Virus record (IMG/VR): IMGVR_UViG_3300045999_002117
Coordinates: 1 to 23,045 of that record
Length of the DNA stretch: 23,045 nt
Origin: a virus
Strand: one strand, 5' to 3'
In this document: positions 11,537 to 19,351 of the stretch, piece by piece
Layout of the letters: every line of letters begins with the position of its first letter
How positions within the stretch are numbered: position 1 is the first letter of the stretch
Translations under genes and position numbers: made by a program
Notes under the pieces: model-generated
The model's database searches: none
The model's input: only the letters and a program-made list of their open reading frames with translations
Told to the model about the DNA's origin: nothing

Positions 11537-12073
11537 TTATGCACATGGTCCACAACCTGACGCTGGGGTTGTTCCTGGTCCATAACATAAACCAACTCCT
11601 GCACCATCACAAATAGCGTTTGCATTAGCAGAGGCTTCAGCAAAAGTAGCAAATGCATAACTATCGCAACCTTGTACGCAAGAGCAACATGCCCAGTAAT
11701 AAGTTGTTAATGGACTTACTGGTGGTGTAACTGGAGGTGTGACAGGAGGTACTACGGGTGGAGTTACTGGAGGAGTTACTGGTGGCACCACAGGTGGAGT
11801 TACTGGTGGTGGAGTTACTGGTGGTGTCACAGGTGGTGTGACAGGTGGAGTAACTGGTGGTGTCACAGGTGGAGGAGTTACTGGTGGTGTCACTGGAGGA
11901 ACTACTGGAGGTGTGACAGGAGGTACTACGGGTGGAGTTACTGGAGGAGTTACTGGTGGCACCACAGGTGGTGTTACAGGTGGAGTCACAGGAGGTGTAA
12001 CAGGTGGAGGTGTTGGTGCAATGTATCTTAATGTTACACCTATACCACTTGGGTTACGAAATAATGGACTCAC
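11537..12073 (-). CDS. Virion appendage protein with PPV(T/V) repeats
   Basis: A 178-residue protein starting with GTG (AAAGGAG 4 nt upstream). Residues about 20-120 are an uninterrupted proline-rich repeat of TPPV, VPPV and PPPV units, which should form a stiff polyproline-II rod. The last 60 residues are a compact cysteine-rich domain with eight cysteines (WACCSCVQGC ... GCGPC) and FATFAEASANANA, resembling small secreted or surface domains. Position after the tail-tip genes suggests a tail fibre or adhesin whose knob binds the host, but the family is not one I recognise. The repeat DNA contains a 68-bp perfect duplication. Confidence 0.55.
   Translation of the reverse strand: MSPLFRNPSGIGVTLRYIAPTPPPVTPPVTPPVTPPVVPPVTPPVTPPVVPPVTPPVVPPVTPPVTPPPVTPPVTPPVTPPVTPPVTPPPVTPPVVPPVTPPVTPPVVPPVTPPVTPPVSPLTTYYWACCSCVQGCDSYAFATFAEASANANAICDGAGVGLCYGPGTTPASGCGPCA
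11730..11971. repeat. 68-bp perfect direct repeat in the PPV gene
   Basis: Bases 11730-11797 and 11904-11971 are identical over 68 bp, offset 174 bp, which is exactly 58 codons. The surrounding GGT/GGA/ACT-rich units are shorter, diverged repeats. The perfect copy points to recent in-frame duplication or gene conversion; length variation between relatives is expected. Confidence 0.85.
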
Positions 12074-12094
12074 GATTCTCCTTTTAGATATTAA

Positions 12095-12811
12095 TTAAGC
12101 AAATTTATTTTGTGAAGCAAGAACAGTGTATGTTGATGCTGCTGTCTTTATAATTGTATAAACATACGAATCTATTGAGTTAATGTTTCCTGAAGAAGGT
12201 GCTGTTCCACCTAACCACTTAGGACTTACTGCTGACCCATCAATAGTAAAGCCTGTTGGGTAGTATGCTGTTCCAGTATTTGTATTAAGATATACAACAG
12301 AGATTTGTTCTCCAACTGCCATTGTTGAGTTAAGGGTTGCTGCACCACTTCCACGAACATTTAGTGTCCAGTTGGCTGTAGCAGCACCAGTATAATATTC
12401 AACAGATGCTGTTAAAGTATCAATATTAATAGTGCCTGTTGATCCAGCAGCAACAATTTCAACTGTTTCTTTTGGTGATGTTAAAGTTCCATTGGTTGAT
12501 AATGCAATTGTTGGAACAGGACCAGAAGCATTAGTAATTGTAATACCAGTGCCAGCAGTTAAGCCAGTAACATCTCCAGTACCAAATGACTGCCACGCAG
12601 CACCGTCATAGAAAACTGTTGTGTTGGTATCAGCAAGATAGGCAAACATACCTTCTTGCACAACACCTACTGTCAAGGCAGCGTCTCTTGCTGCAGCATT
12701 AGCAAAGAACATGATTGATTGATTCTGCAGGTTAAATTGAACCTGTGCTGCAGTTAGAACATCGCCTGTTGTAAATAAACGATATCCTGCGTTTGGACTA
12801 CCTATTGGCAT
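12095..12811 (-). CDS. Tail fibre/appendage-type structural protein
   Basis: A 238-residue protein rich in Thr, Ala, Gly, Ser and Asn. The N-terminal part (GYRLFTTGDVLTAAQVQFNLQNQSIMFFANAAARDAAL, then EGMFAYLADTNTTVFYDGAAWQSF) is a pattern seen repeatedly in phage tail fibre or tip proteins. The rest is strand-rich (GTGITITN, STYTVLASQN) and probably forms a trimeric beta structure. AAAGGAG lies 6 nt before the ATG. It sits between the tail-tip protein and the PPV-repeat protein, as fits a distal tail part. Confidence 0.65.
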   Translation of the reverse strand: MPIGSPNAGYRLFTTGDVLTAAQVQFNLQNQSIMFFANAAARDAALTVGVVQEGMFAYLADTNTTVFYDGAAWQSFGTGDVTGLTAGTGITITNASGPVPTIALSTNGTLTSPKETVEIVAAGSTGTINIDTLTASVEYYTGAATANWTLNVRGSGAATLNSTMAVGEQISVVYLNTNTGTAYYPTGFTIDGSAVSPKWLGGTAPSSGNINSIDSYVYTIIKTAASTYTVLASQNKFA

Positions 12812-12823
12812 TCTTTTTCTCCT

Positions 12824-14131
12824 TTAGTATGATAGTGCATTTGTATTAGGTGGATCTGTTAATGCTAGTATACCTTGATTTGGTGAATCAAGGATAAAAG
12901 CCTGGATAATTGGTTCTGCTGTGAGAAGCTTTGTATTCCAGATTCCTGGTCTCACATCGTGCTGGACTCCTTGTACGAATAACTCACGACTAATTGTAGA
13001 GCCACCAGCCATAGTCTTTGTAATATTTATAAGAGTATAAATATCCATAGAAACATTAACGAGTGTCTCAAATTCAGTTCCATCCAACAAGTTTAGACTC
13101 ATAGAGTCAATTCTTATTTGTGAGTCTTTACGGGCAGCAACAAGTGTATGTGCTTGATCACTTGCTTCTTGATCTGTCTGAACAAGAATACCAGTTCTTT
13201 GACCTGATTTAGTAAAATAAGTAGAAATACTTGCTGCATCTGTAACCGTTTGAGGTACTGGGTCAGGACCTATATTATCATCATATCTTGTAACTGTAAC
13301 ATCGTTCAGAATTAATTGATCATCAAAAGCAAAGTCAACATTTGTATATCTTAAATCTGTTGGGCCTGGAGAAACATCTGTATAGTTTCTTATGCTAGCA
13401 TCAGCCAACTCTGAAACATCTGTACGATCCAAAAATCTTGCTTCGCCTTGTCTTGATATAAAGAAAGCACCAAATTCTGATTGTTCAACGGTCTGAATAG
13501 CCTGCAGAATTCCTCTATTACCACCAGGATCTGCTTGCATTGTAGAGTCACCAACATCTATACTTCTTAAAGAATTTGGAAATCCTGAAAAATCAAGCAA
13601 AGCATTTACTCTTGTACCAGACAATTGTCCTGCTGTACATCCAGGGACTGGTGATACTCCAGTAGACACATTATTTAAAAGGCGGAATCCATCAGTACAC
13701 TGAAGAACTACTGTAGATGTAGCATCTGTTCCTTGATAAAAAGATGTATCAAATGAATTAATATATCCAGAAAACAGAGCAATTCTATATGTTGTTGGTC
13801 CTAGTGTTGTATCTGCCCATATTCTTATTTTGCGTAATGGCAGTAATTTACCATAATATGGTGATGCTGTATTCTGTGGATTAAAGTCTGAGTTAGGATC
13901 ATTTATTGTTACCGTCGCAGTTCCAGCCTCAAAGTTAGAAAGGATACGGTTACGGCCTCTACGAGTAGAAACTGCCAGTACTTGATCAGTGATATTAACA
14001 ATATCTGCAGGAGAGTCTGCCAAAATATTAGTATCAAGAATTCCATAATCTGGATCATCTAACAGAAACGGATATCCAAATGATGCTCCATTTGAGAAGT
14101 CAATCTCTACTCCAATTACTGGTGCTGTCAT
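12824..14131 (-). CDS. Minor tail / tail-tip hub protein
   Basis: A 435-residue protein directly after the tape measure gene (TAATG overlap), the usual place of distal tail or hub proteins in siphoviruses. It contains a recurring signature of such proteins: RNRILSNFEAGTATVTINDP followed by FNPQNTASPYYGKLLPLRKIRIW, and further on LFSGYIN and WNTKLLTAEP near the end. It is mostly beta. Probably forms the tail tip around the end of the tape measure. No enzymatic motif is visible. Confidence 0.75.
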   Translation of the reverse strand: MTAPVIGVEIDFSNGASFGYPFLLDDPDYGILDTNILADSPADIVNITDQVLAVSTRRGRNRILSNFEAGTATVTINDPNSDFNPQNTASPYYGKLLPLRKIRIWADTTLGPTTYRIALFSGYINSFDTSFYQGTDATSTVVLQCTDGFRLLNNVSTGVSPVPGCTAGQLSGTRVNALLDFSGFPNSLRSIDVGDSTMQADPGGNRGILQAIQTVEQSEFGAFFISRQGEARFLDRTDVSELADASIRNYTDVSPGPTDLRYTNVDFAFDDQLILNDVTVTRYDDNIGPDPVPQTVTDAASISTYFTKSGQRTGILVQTDQEASDQAHTLVAARKDSQIRIDSMSLNLLDGTEFETLVNVSMDIYTLINITKTMAGGSTISRELFVQGVQHDVRPGIWNTKLLTAEPIIQAFILDSPNQGILALTDPPNTNALSY

Positions 14132-16839
14132 TACACTGCCTGCAATGTTAAACCGTTACCGTTAGTCTGGGTAGCAAGCAATCCATTTCTTACTGCTGAA
14201 ACTAAGTCTTGTTCAGTAGATACAGATCCATTAACTACTAGATTAACTGTAACTGCTCCTGAAGAAGATGTTCCAGATACGCTTGATGCATTAGCCATAG
14301 TCATTGACCTAAATTTAGATCTTTCATCATAGTCTAGTTGTTTTGATAATGCTGTAGATGCTGCTAGATCTGCTGCTTCTTTTTCTCTAAACCTAGACAT
14401 TGCTGTGATATTGTCTTGTAGTGCTTGTGCTTGCTCTGCTGCTCTCAATTGTGCTGCTATAGATGCTGCACCTATTGCTCCAGATTCTTGTGATGCAAGG
14501 GCACTTGGATTAACTCCTGCTGCAGCGATTGCTGCTGCGTTCATGTCACCCTTTGCTTTTGCTGCTGCATACGCTGCTGCTGCTGCTTTAGAAGCATTTG
14601 CTGCTGCCGTTGCTGCTGCTGAGGCTGCAGAATCTGTTGTGCTTGCAGTGCTTGAAGAACTTGAAGAACTTGAAGAGGAACTTGAAGAACTAGATGAACT
14701 TGAAGAAGTTCCCTTTCCAAGGGCTGCTTGATAAGCAAGAAGTGCTGCTAAAGCATTCTTCCAACCTATTTCTGCTGCTTTGGCAGGATCAATAAGTGTA
14801 CCTGAATAAGAAACAGGGCTACCAATTTGCTTAATATATTCAACAACTTGGTCAGTGGTTAACTTCCACTTATCCTGAATTTTAATAATTTCAGCATCAG
14901 TTAGTTTACCGTCGTTTACTACACCAACAAAGTCAGCATACATTTTGACTTGTTGTTCAGTCATACCCCATCTGGTCTTTAACTTATCAATTTCTTGAGT
15001 ATCTAAAACACCATCATTTAGGGCTACAAAGAAATCAAGATACTTTGCTGCTTGTTCTTTAGTGCTTCCCCATGACTGAGCAAGTTTAATAATTTCATCA
15101 TCAGATATTGTTCCATCAGAAACAATCTGGAATTGAAGAATATAAGCTCTAACAGCCTCAGTTGTCGTTCCCCACTTTTGTGCAAGTACAGCAATTGCTC
15201 CTGGTAGTTTTTCATCTGACAAGGCTAAAACTTTAAGTATATCGTCATAACGCATTGCAAGGTCATTCTTGACCTTCATTAACAAGACTTCTTCTTTTAA
15301 TTTATCAAGAAGTTTTGCATTAACTGTATCTAACTTTGTTTGTCTAAGTAATAATGCTTCTGCAGCATTGATCTGAACCATTTTTTCTTCATCAGAATTT
15401 AAAAGTCTTACATTGTGATTTTTTGCAATACGATCATTTATCTTTGCATAGTCAGCCTCAAACTTTGCTCTTTTTCTTGCTGCTGCATCTGCTGCTTGTT
15501 GTGCTTTTAGATTTTTAAGAGTGTCTAATGTTCTTGCTTTTTCTGCATTTGCTGCTGCAGTTGCAACCTCAACTTGCTTAAATCCATTAAGAATTGATTC
15601 TTTTTGTTGTTTTGCTATTTGCTCATTTGTTAGAGTAGTCTTTTTTGCTGCTGAGTCAGATTTTCCAAGTGCCTTTGTAAACAAGGCAACTGCTCCTGCT
15701 CCAAGTACGAATAATCCTGTTGCAATTCTTACATATGGATTAAGCATCATGAATAATTGAACGGCACCCTTTAGAGCAGCCATAAATCCACCTGCTCTAA
15801 ATGCTGCAGTAACAAGTCCAACTGCGGTTGCAAATCCTCTAAATGCACCTACAATTTTACCTGATGCTACTGGGATTGCTTTAAGTCCATCAGCAACCAT
15901 TTTACCAAGTCCAACAATAATTGCCACTTGGCTTCCAAAAACACTTATAAGTGGAATGCTTGCCAAAACTATAAGTATTTCTTTATATCTTTCAAGGAAT
16001 CCAATTATTTTAACGATATTTATAGAAAGAGCATAAAGAGTGTTTATGACACCTTTAAAACTGTCCTGCAATTTAGTTTCATTGAGAGTAACCCATTCCT
16101 CAATATTAGGAATAACATCAGACATAAGATATGTTGCAAACTCTTCAATTGCTGGCATCAAGGCGTAGCCAATTCTATCTGCTACCTGTGCAAACTTTAA
16201 TCTTAGTGTTTCTAATTTACCTGCAAAAGTGTTTGCTGCTGCCTCTGCCTGTCCCTTACTTGTTTTGGCTAAGTCTTCTAAAAGTTTTTCTAAGTTTCCT
16301 GATTTAACTGCAGCAGCATCAAGTGGTAGTCCAAGTCTTGTTAATGCTGTAAAATTTCCGCCTACTGCTCTTGAGAGGGCTGTTGAGACTGTAGATAAAT
16401 CTTTTCCAGAGGCTGCTGCTACATCTGTTGCCAAAGATAGAAGTGCTTGTGCTTGTCCAAGATCTCCAGTTGCTGTTACTAATTTCTGAAGGGCAGGAAT
16501 TAACTGATTATTATCAATTGCAACTTGTAGTTCAAGACCATCTAAATATTCCTGGTTTGCTTGAATTGCAGCATCTGTAGCACCTGTAGTATTTCTTAAA
16601 GCAGTGGCTAATGCAGCCTGTTGCTTTTGATCTTCCATTGCTCCTTGTACAGCATTTTTACCAACTTGATATGCAAATACTCCAACTGCTGCTGCTGCAA
16701 CACCGTAAGCCTTTACAGTTCTTTTGCTCCAGTCATCAATCTTCTTGCCCATCTTGGCAATGTCTTTTTGAGCAGCCTTAGATCCTTTATCTGAGTATTG
16801 GGAAACAATTCTGGCTATTACTGCTCCTGATGTTGCCAT
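14131..16839 (-). CDS. Tape measure protein
   Basis: A 902-residue protein, the longest in the window, fixing tail length (a rough 0.15 nm per residue suggests about 135 nm). The N-terminal 250 residues are helical with the sequence style of tape measures (DQKQQAALATALRNTTGATDAAI ... LGLPLDAAAVKSGNLEKLL). Hydrophobic stretches at about 275-400 may cross the host membrane at DNA entry. Residues about 540-675 contain tandem repeats with 'W-G-T..Q-V..Y' and DG-x(I/L)-x-x-x-E-I units. A run of 19 serines lies at about 708-727, followed by an alanine-rich helix. GAGG lies 5 nt upstream of the ATG. It follows the chaperone and gp10-like genes. Confidence 0.93.
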   Translation of the reverse strand: MATSGAVIARIVSQYSDKGSKAAQKDIAKMGKKIDDWSKRTVKAYGVAAAAVGVFAYQVGKNAVQGAMEDQKQQAALATALRNTTGATDAAIQANQEYLDGLELQVAIDNNQLIPALQKLVTATGDLGQAQALLSLATDVAAASGKDLSTVSTALSRAVGGNFTALTRLGLPLDAAAVKSGNLEKLLEDLAKTSKGQAEAAANTFAGKLETLRLKFAQVADRIGYALMPAIEEFATYLMSDVIPNIEEWVTLNETKLQDSFKGVINTLYALSINIVKIIGFLERYKEILIVLASIPLISVFGSQVAIIVGLGKMVADGLKAIPVASGKIVGAFRGFATAVGLVTAAFRAGGFMAALKGAVQLFMMLNPYVRIATGLFVLGAGAVALFTKALGKSDSAAKKTTLTNEQIAKQQKESILNGFKQVEVATAAANAEKARTLDTLKNLKAQQAADAAARKRAKFEADYAKINDRIAKNHNVRLLNSDEEKMVQINAAEALLLRQTKLDTVNAKLLDKLKEEVLLMKVKNDLAMRYDDILKVLALSDEKLPGAIAVLAQKWGTTTEAVRAYILQFQIVSDGTISDDEIIKLAQSWGSTKEQAAKYLDFFVALNDGVLDTQEIDKLKTRWGMTEQQVKMYADFVGVVNDGKLTDAEIIKIQDKWKLTTDQVVEYIKQIGSPVSYSGTLIDPAKAAEIGWKNALAALLAYQAALGKGTSSSSSSSSSSSSSSSSSSSTASTTDSAASAAATAAANASKAAAAAYAAAKAKGDMNAAAIAAAGVNPSALASQESGAIGAASIAAQLRAAEQAQALQDNITAMSRFREKEAADLAASTALSKQLDYDERSKFRSMTMANASSVSGTSSSGAVTVNLVVNGSVSTEQDLVSAVRNGLLATQTNGNGLTLQAV

Positions 16840-16840
16840 G

Positions 16841-17374
16841 TTAACCTCTCCTCATATTTAAATTCTTTTGTAATGTTGATTTTGCTTTTTCTAAAGCATC
16901 AGAGACATTCTTTTCAATCCTGTCTTTGTTCTTATCTACTGATTTCCAGATAAGACGAGATGCACCACCAACAGCACCTTCTAAATTCTTAATAAATCTA
17001 CCAGTCTTGTTTGTTCTACCAGCCAATTCATAGATAACACCTGCTGCTGATCTATTCTTTAATGCTCCTGCTGATGTTGTGTAATCTTTTCTTACTTTAC
17101 CCTCAGCCTTTGTGGATGTTATTCCTGCCTTGATAATACTTTGGTCCCAAGCAGGCCATCCTGCTCCACCACGAGTACGAGGCTTAACTGCGGGAACGGT
17201 GTTCCACCCACTAAGAGGTGGTTCACCAGATACAAATCCTTGAGCGTCTTGTTTAGCAATTTTTAGTTCAGAATTAATAACCTTAGTGAATTCTTTAACT
17301 GCTTGCTTATCAAAAGACTCTAATGCTTTTAGTGTTTCTTTAACACCAGTTAACACTATTGCATTTCTGCTCAT
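16841..17374 (-). CDS. HK97 gp10-like tail protein (tentative)
   Basis: A 177-residue basic protein. Its start (LTGVKETLKALESFDKQAVKEFTKVINSELKIAKQDAQ) and the late helical end are in the style of the HK97 gp10 / tail completion family; the middle has GRTNKTGRFIKNLE. That family usually lies between the connector and tail terminator genes, but here the gene is between the chaperone and tape measure. The ATG overlaps the stop of the frameshifted chaperone frame (TAATG). It could be another tail component specific to this phage group. Confidence 0.5.
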   Translation of the reverse strand: MSRNAIVLTGVKETLKALESFDKQAVKEFTKVINSELKIAKQDAQGFVSGEPPLSGWNTVPAVKPRTRGGAGWPAWDQSIIKAGITSTKAEGKVRKDYTTSAGALKNRSAAGVIYELAGRTNKTGRFIKNLEGAVGGASRLIWKSVDKNKDRIEKNVSDALEKAKSTLQKNLNMRRG

Positions 17375-17532
17375 TATTTGCCCACATTCTTGTTTTTTTC
17401 TTTTATGTAAATAACGATTGCTTCAAGTACACCATCTGGTGCTTCAAGCAAATCAATTGGAGATATTCCCGTCTCCACAGAAATCATTGCTACCGTATAG
17501 GTTAGGCTGTCTCTGTGGATTCGGAATTTGGG
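17374..17532 (-). CDS. T part of the tail assembly chaperone (-1 frame)
   Basis: The -1 frame from the slip site continues as KFRIHRDSLTYTVAMISVETGISPIDLLEAPDGV and ends at TAA 17376-17374. ISVETGISPIDLL and the following 'D-G-V-L-E-A-I' helix are typical of the second part of siphovirus tail chaperones. It is therefore made only as the GT fusion with the upstream frame. An internal ATG (AMISV) has no ribosome site. Confidence 0.85.
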   Translation of the reverse strand, partial: PKFRIHRDSLTYTVAMISVETGISPIDLLEAPDGVLEAIVIYIKEKNKNVGK

Positions 17533-17780
17533 TCAGTCTCTAGTTCCACACTGTCAAGTGTGTCTAAGAAGGCTTCGCCAAAAGGCTTTACAACCTTACC
17601 TGAATCCTTCATTGCTGACCAAGCCAGGAAGTAGATATGCTCTAACTTCTGATCTTCTGTTAGCAACTTAGCAAAGCCTTTATTGTATTTGTTTTCAAAT
17701 GCAACAAGTGTCTTTGGACGAAGTGAATATACTCCTTCATCTCCGTCTGATGTTTTTACTTTTATTTTTAGTCCATCCAT
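17502..17780 (-). CDS. Tail assembly chaperone, G part
   Basis: A 92-residue protein before the tape measure gene. It opens with strand-rich IKVKTSDGDEGVYSL and continues with a helical domain (LVAFENKYNKGFAKLLTEDQKLEHIYFLAWSAMK) as in many siphovirus G-type chaperones, ending in an acidic, flexible tail (VELETDPNSESTETA). The chaperone coats the tape measure and recruits tail tube protein. A CCCAAAT heptamer 24 nt before the stop allows a fraction of ribosomes to continue into the T frame. Confidence 0.88.
   Translation of the reverse strand: MDGLKIKVKTSDGDEGVYSLRPKTLVAFENKYNKGFAKLLTEDQKLEHIYFLAWSAMKDSGKVVKPFGEAFLDTLDSVELETDPNSESTETA
17526..17532 (-). promoter_or_regulatory. Programmed -1 frameshift site CCCAAAT
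   Basis: In the G frame GAC CCA AAT, the heptamer C CCA AAT fits the X XXY YYZ slip rule exactly; after slipping both codons re-pair as CCC and AAA. It connects the G frame to the open -1 frame with the conserved T sequence, as GGGAAAG does in lambda. Confidence 0.85.
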
Positions 17781-17815
17781 TTTGTGCGCCCCTTTTCATT
17801 AGGTTATTGTTTATA

Positions 17816-18274
17816 CTACGGTGTAGTATCTTTTGTAATTGCTCCAGATATAGGCCAGTTAACAGTAATTGTACTTAGCCCACCAACAGCTGCGTTAAGT
17901 GGAGTCCACTCTGAAATCAACGCCTCAAATTGATACTCTGGATTTGTTGCTGAGATTGGTGCATTTAATGCTCTTACAGCACAGGAAACTTTTGTACCTA
18001 CTCTTGAAGGAACAGTTGAATATCCATTAAAGAATTCTTCAAGTGTTAAAGTTGTTCCTGTACCGTATTCAGTACTGAGGTCTTGGTAGAACTCAAAACT
18101 TACTGAGTTAGTCCCAACTCCAGCAATTACTTCCTTGTAGATTACTCCATCTTTAACTGGAGTAACATCAAGAACATCATGTACTGTTGAAATAGTTATG
18201 CTTGAAATTAAGTCGCTGAAATCATAGACTCCTTCAAATACAACTGTTGCATTAGTTAAGACTAGTTTTGACAT
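17816..18274 (-). CDS. Major tail protein-like, second paralogue
   Basis: A 152-residue strand-rich protein. It shares with its upstream neighbour a beginning LVLTN.(T/E)V, a middle N-S-V-(S/T)-(F/L)-E-F-(Y/H)-Q-D, and a strong C-terminal pattern (NPEYQF-x2-x-(I/V)-SEWTPLN-x-AVG-x-L then V-x-WPI-x-GAI). That size and position, just before the chaperone, mark a tail tube protein. It starts 1 nt after the stop of the neighbour with no clear ribosome site. Compared with the first copy it carries an insert of about 11 residues (TGTTLTLEEFFNGYSTVPSR). Confidence 0.7.
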   Translation of the reverse strand: MSKLVLTNATVVFEGVYDFSDLISSITISTVHDVLDVTPVKDGVIYKEVIAGVGTNSVSFEFYQDLSTEYGTGTTLTLEEFFNGYSTVPSRVGTKVSCAVRALNAPISATNPEYQFEALISEWTPLNAAVGGLSTITVNWPISGAITKDTTP

Positions 18275-18275
18275 A

Positions 18276-18701
18276 TTAAGGTGTTACATCCGCAACGATT
18301 GCTCCTGTGATTGGCCATGTAACTGATGCAGTGGCTAGTTCGCCTACAGCACCATTTAGAGGTGTCCACTCTGAAACTACTGCGTTAAACTGGTACTCAG
18401 GATTGGCTGCAGAAATTGCACCATTTACTGGTTGTACCCTAACTGCTACTTCTGTACCCAATAGTGGGTAGATTGTTGCATTGACTGAACCTGCTGCGAA
18501 ATCCTGGTGGAACTCAAGTGTTACTGAGTTGTCAACAAGTCCTGCAATACGAGTCTTTGCTGCTGCTGGAACATTTCCGCCTTTGAATGCAGTTGTTTCC
18601 AAAACATCATATGTGCTTCCAAGCGTTACTGATGCAATATGATCTGCGAGGCTTACGCCTCCTACTGTTACTTCAACATTGGTTAGTACTAATCTGGCCA
18701 T
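18276..18701 (-). CDS. Major tail protein-like, first paralogue
   Basis: A 141-residue protein with the same plan as the gene directly downstream; AAGGAG lies 10 nt before the ATG. Siphoviruses normally need one abundant tube protein, so one copy is probably the main tube subunit and the other either a minor tube, a tail-end ring or a second tube protein that assembles with it. This copy has the normal ribosome site and may be the main one; the sequence does not settle it. Confidence 0.7.
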   Translation of the reverse strand: MARLVLTNVEVTVGGVSLADHIASVTLGSTYDVLETTAFKGGNVPAAAKTRIAGLVDNSVTLEFHQDFAAGSVNATIYPLLGTEVAVRVQPVNGAISAANPEYQFNAVVSEWTPLNGAVGELATASVTWPITGAIVADVTP

Positions 18702-18703
18702 TG

Positions 18704-18934
18704 TTATTTATCTCCTTGTTCGTTATTTACTGAGTTAAAAGCAGAAACTTTTGGCTCCTGCTGTGTTGCTTGTGGTACTACTGGTGTTGCTTTTACTGCA
18801 TTTGCGGATGCGATATGGCCTGCTGCAAGAAGATGTTCAACACTTCCACCTGCACTAAGTATATCATCTTTGGTAAGTTTCTCATCTTTTACCTTACCGC
18901 AAACTGTTGTGTTTGAGATTACTGTATATTCCAT
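18704..18934 (-). CDS. Hypothetical 76-residue protein between tail genes
   Basis: Not recognised. The first half looks folded (YTVISNTTVCGKVKDEKLTKDDILSAGGSVEHLLAAGHI), reading like a small domain with 'L-T-x-D-D-I-L' helix; the second half is proline- and glutamine-rich and probably disordered (VVPQATQQEPK). AAGGAG lies 5 nt before the ATG. Small proteins of this kind commonly lie between tail terminator and tail tube genes in actinophages with no known role. Confidence 0.6.
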   Translation of the reverse strand: MEYTVISNTTVCGKVKDEKLTKDDILSAGGSVEHLLAAGHIASANAVKATPVVPQATQQEPKVSAFNSVNNEQGDK

Positions 18935-18943
18935 TGCTTCTCC

Positions 18944-19351
18944 TTAGCCCCATATTGTGAGGTTATAGCGATATGATAAGAAAGACTGCTCACCAGATGT
19001 ATATGTACCACTTTCTGCACTTATAACTCTGAGTGTATCAACAAGTCCACCTAACGATCTATCTGACTCTAAAGCAGTTTTGATTGAACCATTACCACTT
19101 CCAGCCAGGAAATTATCAAGTTTATCTTGTCCTGTTCTTTCTGATATTCTTTGAACAATCACAAATATATCAACAGATGCTTGGTCTAAGCCACGAGCAT
19201 TGTCAACATCAAATGTGAAATCTAATTGGCCAACTACGGCACATGGTGGAACAATAACATCTGGAATTAAATCATAAACTCTCAGGTTTGTTATTGTCTG
19301 TAGATTTGCTTTTAAAGCATCTCTCACACCATTAATATTGGAAATAGACAT
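18944..19351 (-). CDS. Tail terminator / tail completion-like protein
   Basis: A 135-residue protein after the connector gene (TAATG overlap). The N-terminal helix (INGVRDALKANLQTI) is followed by strands (LRVYDLIPDVIVPPCAVV) and the end has SAESGTYTSGEQSFLSYRYNLTIWG. This plan, one helix packed on a sheet, with 'Y-D-x-x-P' and a final 'Y-x-x-x-L-x-I' strand, fits tail terminator proteins that cap the tail tube. The assignment leans on position as much as on sequence. Confidence 0.6.
   Translation of the reverse strand: MSISNINGVRDALKANLQTITNLRVYDLIPDVIVPPCAVVGQLDFTFDVDNARGLDQASVDIFVIVQRISERTGQDKLDNFLAGSGNGSIKTALESDRSLGGLVDTLRVISAESGTYTSGEQSFLSYRYNLTIWG

Noticed and set aside
11739-12098. 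Plus-strand frame of glycine-rich VTGG repeats
   Set aside because: It is the antisense shadow of the proline-rich repeat gene; no ribosome site, and the minus-strand gene has AAAGGAG, correct order and a folded cysteine-rich end.
14655-14710. 9-bp repeats (CTTGAAGAA-like) as a DNA element
   Set aside because: Explained by codons of the 19-serine run of the tape measure linker.
14405-14731. Plus-strand alanine- and glutamate-rich frame opposite the tape measure gene
   Set aside because: Produced by the serine run and alanine codons of the tape measure in the reverse reading; no start signals.
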